DNA of 58,219 bases from Rhodobiaceae bacterium UBA7804 (GTDB lineage Bacteria > Pseudomonadota > Alphaproteobacteria > Parvibaculales > Parvibaculaceae): the NCBI GenBank assembly GCA_002480495.1, contig DLCG01000007.1, forward strand, positions 1 to 58,219, read 5' to 3'. A program made the translations under genes and the position numbers. The notes under the pieces were generated by a model that saw nothing but the letters and a program-made list of their open reading frames with translations, was not told the origin of the DNA and ran no database searches. Position 1 is the stretch's first letter. Each line of letters starts with the position of its first letter. This document shows positions 53,098-58,219 of the stretch, in pieces.

Positions 53098-53834
53098 GCG
53101 GCTGATTTCACGGCATCGAGAAGACGGCGAAGGGTGGCGACGGTCGAAACGTCCGCCACCCCGTCGACCTTCCGGGGCCGGAAATGCCGCTGGAAGGCGG
53201 TGACGACAGCCTTCGTGTTTTCGTCGTAGCGGCCGAGCACTTCTAGCCCATAGCCGTAATCGGCAAGCATGTATTGAAGCTCCGCAACCGTGTCGCCGCG
53301 ATCGCCCTGCTGCAGCACGGGTCCGTCGATGACGGGCTCCGGTTCCACCCAAAGCCCCACCCCGGCGCGCGCGAGACGCGCCCAGTCGAACCATTCGCCA
53401 GGGTCAGCCTTGCGCGCGGGCGCGACATCGGAATGTGCGAGCACGCGCCGCGCCGGAATCGGATGGCGCGACAGGATTTCGCGGGAGAGCGCCTCGACCG
53501 CACGCATCTGCGCTTCCGGATAGGGGGGACAACCGAAATCGTGACCGCCATTCACGATCTCGATGCCGATGGAGCAGCCATTGATGTCGCCCTCGCCCGC
53601 CCAATGAGCGACACCCGCATGCCAGGCGCGCAAATGCTCCGGCACCATGCGCGTGATCGCGCCCGCTTCATCGACAAGATAGTGAGCGGAGACTTTCGCC
53701 GCCGGGTCGCAGAGACGAGAGGCGGCCGCCTCGCCGCTTTCCATGCCCGTGTAATGAAGAAGCAGAATGTCGACGGCCCGTCCCGAGGGACGTTCGTTGA
53801 AGTTAGGCGATGGCCGTTCGATGCAGTTGAGCAT
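53094..53834 (-). CDS. N-acetylmuramoyl-L-alanine amidase, AmiD/AmpD type
   Basis: A 246-residue Amidase_2 domain protein that cleaves the MurNAc-L-Ala bond, for peptidoglycan or anhydro-muropeptide recycling. Zinc-site residues: His in LLLHYTGM and His/Asp in VLAHSDVAPARKADPG. The region AWHAGVAHWAGEGDINGCSIGIEIVN is diagnostic. A C-terminal peptidoglycan-binding domain (VLQQGDRGDTVAELQYMLADYGY ...TVVTAFQRHF-like) follows from about residue 170. No signal peptide is evident, so it may be cytoplasmic like AmpD, though the PG-binding domain points to AmiD. The ATG overlaps the transporter stop by one base. Confidence 0.9.
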   Translation of the reverse strand: MLNCIERPSPNFNERPSGRAVDILLLHYTGMESGEAAASRLCDPAAKVSAHYLVDEAGAITRMVPEHLRAWHAGVAHWAGEGDINGCSIGIEIVNGGHDFGCPPYPEAQMRAVEALSREILSRHPIPARRVLAHSDVAPARKADPGEWFDWARLARAGVGLWVEPEPVIDGPVLQQGDRGDTVAELQYMLADYGYGLEVLGRYDENTKAVVTAFQRHFRPRKVDGVADVSTVATLRRLLDAVKSAA

Positions 53835-54700
53835 CAGAATCCCGTATCCACGATCCGCTTCTGTCGTATCGACACGATGAGCACGCCCGTCAGCGCAACG
53901 AGCGCGCCGACGATCATACGCGTCGTCAGGACTTCGCCAAGCAGCATCACGGCGAAAAAGACGGTGAAGATCGGCGACAGGAGCGTGAGCGGCGCCGTCT
54001 GCGTCACCTCGTAGCGCTGCAGCAGGTAGTAGATCCCCGCATGGCCGACAAGGCTCGACGCGAAGGCGACATAGAAGACGCCCGACCACTGGAGAAGGTT
54101 CGCCGACATGACGAGCTCCACCAGGTTCTGCTCGAAGGCGAAGGAGGCGCCGAGCATGAGCGGCGCGGAGGCGACCGCGACCCAGGCCTGCAGCTCGAAC
54201 ACGCCGACATTCTTGATCTGACGCTGGTAGATCGTGCCGACGGAACCGACAAGCGCCGAGGCGACGACGAAAAGCAGACCGTCGATATAGCTGAAGACCG
54301 CCGGATCGAAACTGATGATCATCACACCGAGGAAGGACAGCGAGATGCCGAGCCAGCGCCGCCAGTAGACTTCTTCCTTGAGGAAGATGACCGACATGAT
54401 GGTGGCGAAGGGAACGCCAAGCTGGCTCGTGACGGCGACGACGGAGGCATTGGACAGGGCGAGACCGAGAAAGAAGAAGCCGAAGCCGACCGGCCCCGCG
54501 CAGAGCGCGATGATGATGACTTCCTTCATCCGTCCCTTGTGAATCTTCAGGAACGGAAAGAGCACGAAGACGATCAGCGTGAAACGCAGCGCCGCGAAGA
54601 GAAGCGGCGGAAAATGCTCGAGCGACACCTTCGCCGCAATCAGCGCGAAGCCCCAGATCAGATTGATGAGGACCATGAAGCCCAGATGAAGGGGGGTCAT
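53834..54700 (-). CDS. DMT-family (EamA) transporter
   Basis: A 288-residue membrane protein with about ten spans in two EamA repeats: first repeat LGFMVLINLIWGFALIAAKVSLEHFPPLLFAALRF (span), second from LLQWSGVFYVAFASSLVGHAGIYYLL to the end (LVALTGVLIVSI). Family members export amino acids or metabolites; the substrate cannot be told. I chose the ATG at 54700 (MTPLHLGF); the frame upstream is Arg/Pro-rich without family similarity. It is coupled by a TGATG overlap to the amidase gene. Confidence 0.9.
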   Translation of the reverse strand: MTPLHLGFMVLINLIWGFALIAAKVSLEHFPPLLFAALRFTLIVFVLFPFLKIHKGRMKEVIIIALCAGPVGFGFFFLGLALSNASVVAVTSQLGVPFATIMSVIFLKEEVYWRRWLGISLSFLGVMIISFDPAVFSYIDGLLFVVASALVGSVGTIYQRQIKNVGVFELQAWVAVASAPLMLGASFAFEQNLVELVMSANLLQWSGVFYVAFASSLVGHAGIYYLLQRYEVTQTAPLTLLSPIFTVFFAVMLLGEVLTTRMIVGALVALTGVLIVSIRQKRIVDTGF

Positions 54701-55207
54701 CGCTTGTCCGTATCTTCCGAAGGCGCCGTCCGGCCGGCGGCCTTTCGGGCCCGTTGTTAGCGCAGGCGCGGCCCTGCGCATAGGGCGGGGAAAAGAAAAA
54801 GAGGAAGGCCCGCTCTCGGCCTGACCGGGGATAAATAGCCCGTTTTCCGCCCAACTGTCATCATAACGTCACCAAAACGTCACACGACATCCGGAGGGAC
54901 GCCTCGGACCTTTACAGCAAAAAATCAGGGTGGGCATTTCCCGACCTGTTTTCCCGGAAACTTGTCCCTGCTCCTTTCCCGTAGTGAAGAAATCCCCGGT
55001 GAGCCGGCCCCGACCGCCATCGAAACGTCACGACAACCGCGCCCACTCTTTCCTGAAATCTTATCCCCGGTTTCGGCGCTGCATTCGCGATATCCCCGCC
55101 TTTCAGCGCGGTTCCGGTTTTACCTGCTCGATACTTGGAGAGCCTCACACGAATACTCTCAGTAGCGCGCCCGGCCAAGGGAGACAGGGACCACCCCTCG
55201 CTCCCTC
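54701..55207. other. Gene-free 507-nt interval upstream of the DMT gene
   Basis: No credible coding frame. The interval holds repeat element B (54827-55079) and, outside it, only unremarkable sequence; a plus-strand 102-codon frame at 54930-55238 has Cys/Pro/Ser-rich content unlike neighbours and no ribosome site. Both flanking genes are on the minus strand. Confidence 0.6.
54827..55079. repeat. Non-coding repeat element, copy B
   Basis: Collinear with copy A at 14804-14967: GGGGATAA (54827), three 11-nt iterons (54856-54888; TGTCATCATAA, CGTCACCAAAA, CGTCACACGAC), GAAGAAATCCCCG (54986), then TTATCCCCGGTTTCGGCGC (55061-55079). Spacing between motifs is larger than in copy A. Both copies lie just beyond the stop codon of a minus-strand gene. 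Confidence 0.7.
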
Positions 55208-56383
55208 TCACTCCGGGTGCGGTGTTTCGCTGATATAGCCGGAGCGGATGGCCAGCGCGGCCGACGCTGCAAGAGCGGCGGTCGCGAGGAACATCGCCGT
55301 CACGCCGAAATGGCTCGCGAACGATCCCGCGGCGACCGGACCGAGCACGCTGCCCGTGGCGACGGCGAGCAGCACCGCCGTGAAGCCGCGCGAAGGAAAT
55401 GCCGGAAACAGCCGGTCCGACCAGAAAGCCAAGACGGCGCTTGTCATCATCACATTGATGCCCTGAAGCCCCGCCGAGACGACCACGCCAGCCCAGGATG
55501 CAGGCGCCAATGCGATGAGGACGGAAGAAAGCGCGGAGGCAAGCAGCAGCAGACGCAACAGCCAGGGCAGCCCCGTCAACGTCTTGATCTGACCCGTAAC
55601 GAGGCCGAGGAGCCCGAAGGCGCCATAGCAAATGAAGACGAGACTGCCGGAGAGGTTTGCCGGGAGGCCTGGCACACCGCCTGCTTGTGCGATCCTGTCG
55701 GCTGCAAAGGAGATATAGACCGTCGATGTGACGCCATAGCACAAGCCTATCGCGAATATCGGCGTGGTTGCGCGCCGGAACAATGCCTGCCAGCGCAGCG
55801 GGCGCCGCACGCCGGAGGCTTCACCGGCGCCGCTGAGCGCGATCCAGTTGCAAAGCAAGGCGAAGGCGCTCCCAACCGCGAACAAGGCCCAGCAGAGCCG
55901 CCACGAAACGCCGCCAATGCTCATGAGAAGTGCGGCGGCGCCCGCGGCCACGATCCCGAGACCGGTTCCCGTGCTGACCAGCGAAAGCGAAACGGGCCTC
56001 AGTCTCTCTTCCACCTGCCGGTTGATCGCATCGCTGAAGGGCGTCCACGAGAATCCGGCGCTCAACATCGCGAGAAGAACCCCGAGGGAAAGAACCGTGA
56101 GGTTGGACGCGACGGCGACGAGGCTCATGCCCGTTGTTGCGGCGGCGAGGCCCAGAACGATGGGCGGCCGGGGCCCTCTGCGGGCGGTCAGGAACTGCGA
56201 AATCAGCAGGCCGACGAAGAACCCGAAAAAGCCGAGACTGGAGATGAAGCCCGCTGCCTGAAGCGAGATCGAGAAGACCGATCTGAATTCCGGCAGGAAG
56301 AGGCCGAAGCCCATTCGCGCCGGACCATAGGCAATGGCGGTGGCGGCGAAACCGGCGGCAGACAGTTTCCAGAAGGGCGTCAT
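55208..56383 (-). CDS. MFS transporter (YbfB/YjiJ-like)
   Basis: A 391-residue major-facilitator protein with about twelve hydrophobic spans. The first cytoplasmic loop has LTARRGPRPPIVLGL, a degenerate form of the MFS loop motif. The N-terminal GFAATAIAYGPARMGFGLFLPEFRSVFSIS (span) recalls YbfB/YjiJ family transporters, often linked to sugar or drug efflux. The substrate is unknown. The ATG at 56383 is the first in frame. It lies 67 nt downstream of the TerB-DnaJ gene in the same direction. Confidence 0.88.
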   Translation of the reverse strand: MTPFWKLSAAGFAATAIAYGPARMGFGLFLPEFRSVFSISLQAAGFISSLGFFGFFVGLLISQFLTARRGPRPPIVLGLAAATTGMSLVAVASNLTVLSLGVLLAMLSAGFSWTPFSDAINRQVEERLRPVSLSLVSTGTGLGIVAAGAAALLMSIGGVSWRLCWALFAVGSAFALLCNWIALSGAGEASGVRRPLRWQALFRRATTPIFAIGLCYGVTSTVYISFAADRIAQAGGVPGLPANLSGSLVFICYGAFGLLGLVTGQIKTLTGLPWLLRLLLLASALSSVLIALAPASWAGVVVSAGLQGINVMMTSAVLAFWSDRLFPAFPSRGFTAVLLAVATGSVLGPVAAGSFASHFGVTAMFLATAALAASAALAIRSGYISETPHPE

Positions 56384-56450
56384 GATCGAGCCCGCTCAAT
56401 CAACAGGCCGTGGCCCAGTCCGCTTTCAGGTAGATAAGAGATTCCTGCCC

Positions 56451-57161
56451 CTAACCCGCGATGCCGCGCGCCTTCGCGATGCGGTCATAGGCGACGTTGA
56501 TGGCGGCGAGCTTCTCGTTCGCGATGGTGACGAGTTCCTGCGGCACGCCGCGCGCAATGAGCGTATCGGGATGGTTCTCGCGGACGAGACGGCGATAGGC
56601 CTTCTTGAGGTCCTCGTCGGAAATATCCGGCGTGATGCCGAGAACGAGATAGGGATCACCCTTCTCCTGCCCGAGATGGCTGGCGCGGATGCGCGCGAAC
56701 TCGATTTCCGAGAAGCCGAAAATATCGGCCACCGTGCGCAGATATTCGAGTTCCTGCGGATGGACGTGACCGTCCGCCTTGGCGATGTGGAAGAGCGCGT
56801 CGAGCACGTCTTCGAGCACGGCGGGACGGTCCTGATAGATGCGCGCGACCTGACGCGCATAGGCCTCGAAGCCCGCCACGTCCTGCTGCGCGACCTTGTA
56901 GACGCGCGCGACATTCTTCGCCTCGCCCGGCGGAATGTTGAAGATTTCCTCGAAGGCCCGGATTTCGGCATCGCTCACCTCGCCATCCGCCTTCGCCATC
57001 TTGGCCGAAAGCGCGATGAGGGCGATCGTGAACACGACTTCGCTGTCCTGGAGCGCGCGGTCGATGACGATATGTCCTGCGACCGCGCCCAGAAGCGCAC
57101 CCAAGGGCCCGCCGACGGCAAGTCCCACGCCGGCGCCCGCGATTTTACCCCAAATCGACAT
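56451..57161 (-). CDS. TerB-DnaJ domain protein, DjlA-like
   Basis: A 236-residue protein: a Gly/Ala-rich hydrophobic N-terminus (about 7-30, possible membrane association), a TerB-like helical domain (about 40-150, with two similar segments KMAKADGEVSDAEIRAFEEIF and HIAKADGHVHPQELEYLRTV), and a C-terminal J domain (about 168-232) with the HPD triad at 197-199. J proteins stimulate DnaK ATPase. The family is commonly found beside an AmpD/AmiD amidase in alphaproteobacteria; here two transporter genes separate them. Confidence 0.88.
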   Translation of the reverse strand: MSIWGKIAGAGVGLAVGGPLGALLGAVAGHIVIDRALQDSEVVFTIALIALSAKMAKADGEVSDAEIRAFEEIFNIPPGEAKNVARVYKVAQQDVAGFEAYARQVARIYQDRPAVLEDVLDALFHIAKADGHVHPQELEYLRTVADIFGFSEIEFARIRASHLGQEKGDPYLVLGITPDISDEDLKKAYRRLVRENHPDTLIARGVPQELVTIANEKLAAINVAYDRIAKARGIAG

Positions 57162-57261
57162 GAGGGCAGCTTAGGACGTTTTTTCCTGTCTCGCATCTGC
57201 GAAATCGGTTGATGACCTTGCGGAAATGAGGGATTCCGCACTCCTGCGCTTCTCTTCGAAT

Positions 57262-57286
57262 CCACCCTCCCCCTGAGGGAGGGTGG
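57262..57286. repeat. Palindromic hairpin element
   Basis: CCACCCTCCC, 5-nt loop CCTGA, GGGAGGGTGG: a perfect 10-bp stem between divergent genes. Palindromes of this look are dispersed in alphaproteobacterial genomes, so a REP-like repeat is likely rather than a terminator, since neither flanking gene ends here. Confidence 0.6.
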
Positions 57287-57320
57287 GACACATTCGGGAG
57301 GCTGTGGCAGTTTGCATCGC

Positions 57321-58219
<899 letters not shown>

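Noticed and set aside
54930..55238. 102-codon plus-strand frame in the gap before the MFS gene
   Set aside because: Cys/Pro/Ser-rich, runs across repeat element B and into the opposite-strand MFS gene, and has no ribosome site.

Overview
The window is GC-rich and reads as the chromosome of an alphaproteobacterium. The evidence is a circularly permuted two-piece tmRNA with the tag ANDNYAEARLAA, an alpha-type SspB, a direct-repeat LexA box (GAAC-N7-GAAC), a CtrA-type box (TTAA-N7-TTAA), a long-tailed FtsZ, and a division/cell-wall cluster that runs through lpxC, bamD, recN and ligA. A free-living Hyphomicrobiales-like bacterium (Parvibaculum-like) fits, but the genus is a guess. I see no insertion sequence, prophage, CRISPR array or tRNA gene.

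Layout. 0-3 kb (minus): formaldehyde detoxification (frmA and the cut fghA) next to thyA, a membrane microprotein and folA. 3.2-7.2 kb (plus): an M19 dipeptidase, tmRNA, sspB, fumC and a ribbon-helix-helix gene. 7.2-10.6 kb (minus): a large AsmA-like protein. 10.8-14.8 kb (plus): DUF4169, then a TetR-controlled efflux operon (regulator, HlyD lipoprotein, ABC ATPase, ABC permease) behind a perfect 30-bp palindrome. 15-19 kb: a GlcD-type flavoprotein, a thioesterase and a ClC channel. 19-25 kb (plus): pcrA/uvrD, prmA, a GNAT gene and an X-Pro aminopeptidase, followed by a minus-strand CelD-type acyltransferase.

26-51.2 kb (minus): one nearly uninterrupted 20-gene block in transcription order mraZ, rsmH, ftsL, ftsI, murE, murF, mraY, murD, ftsW, murG, murC, murB, ddl, ftsQ, ftsA, ftsZ, lpxC, bamD, recN, ligA. 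Most junctions overlap by 1-4 nt. Tandem terminators follow ftsZ, and single terminators follow lpxC and ligA. Together these genes make the peptidoglycan precursor, build the divisome, start lipid A synthesis, assemble the outer membrane and repair DNA.

The most interesting non-coding stretch is the mraZ upstream region (51.25-51.40 kb). It carries at least five MraZ-type repeats in exact 10-bp register over the promoter, then a perfect CtrA-type box, then a perfect alphaproteobacterial LexA box. This suggests that autoregulation, cell cycle and DNA damage all converge on the division operon. A second unexplained signal is a pair of diverged, collinear non-coding elements (14.80-14.97 and 54.83-55.08 kb) with three 11-bp iterons each.

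51.7-58.2 kb: the RNase P RNA gene (minus), a quinone oxidoreductase, an AmiD-type amidase, DMT and MFS transporters, a TerB-DnaJ protein, and the 5-prime part of a hydantoinase/5-oxoprolinase gene cut by the window end.
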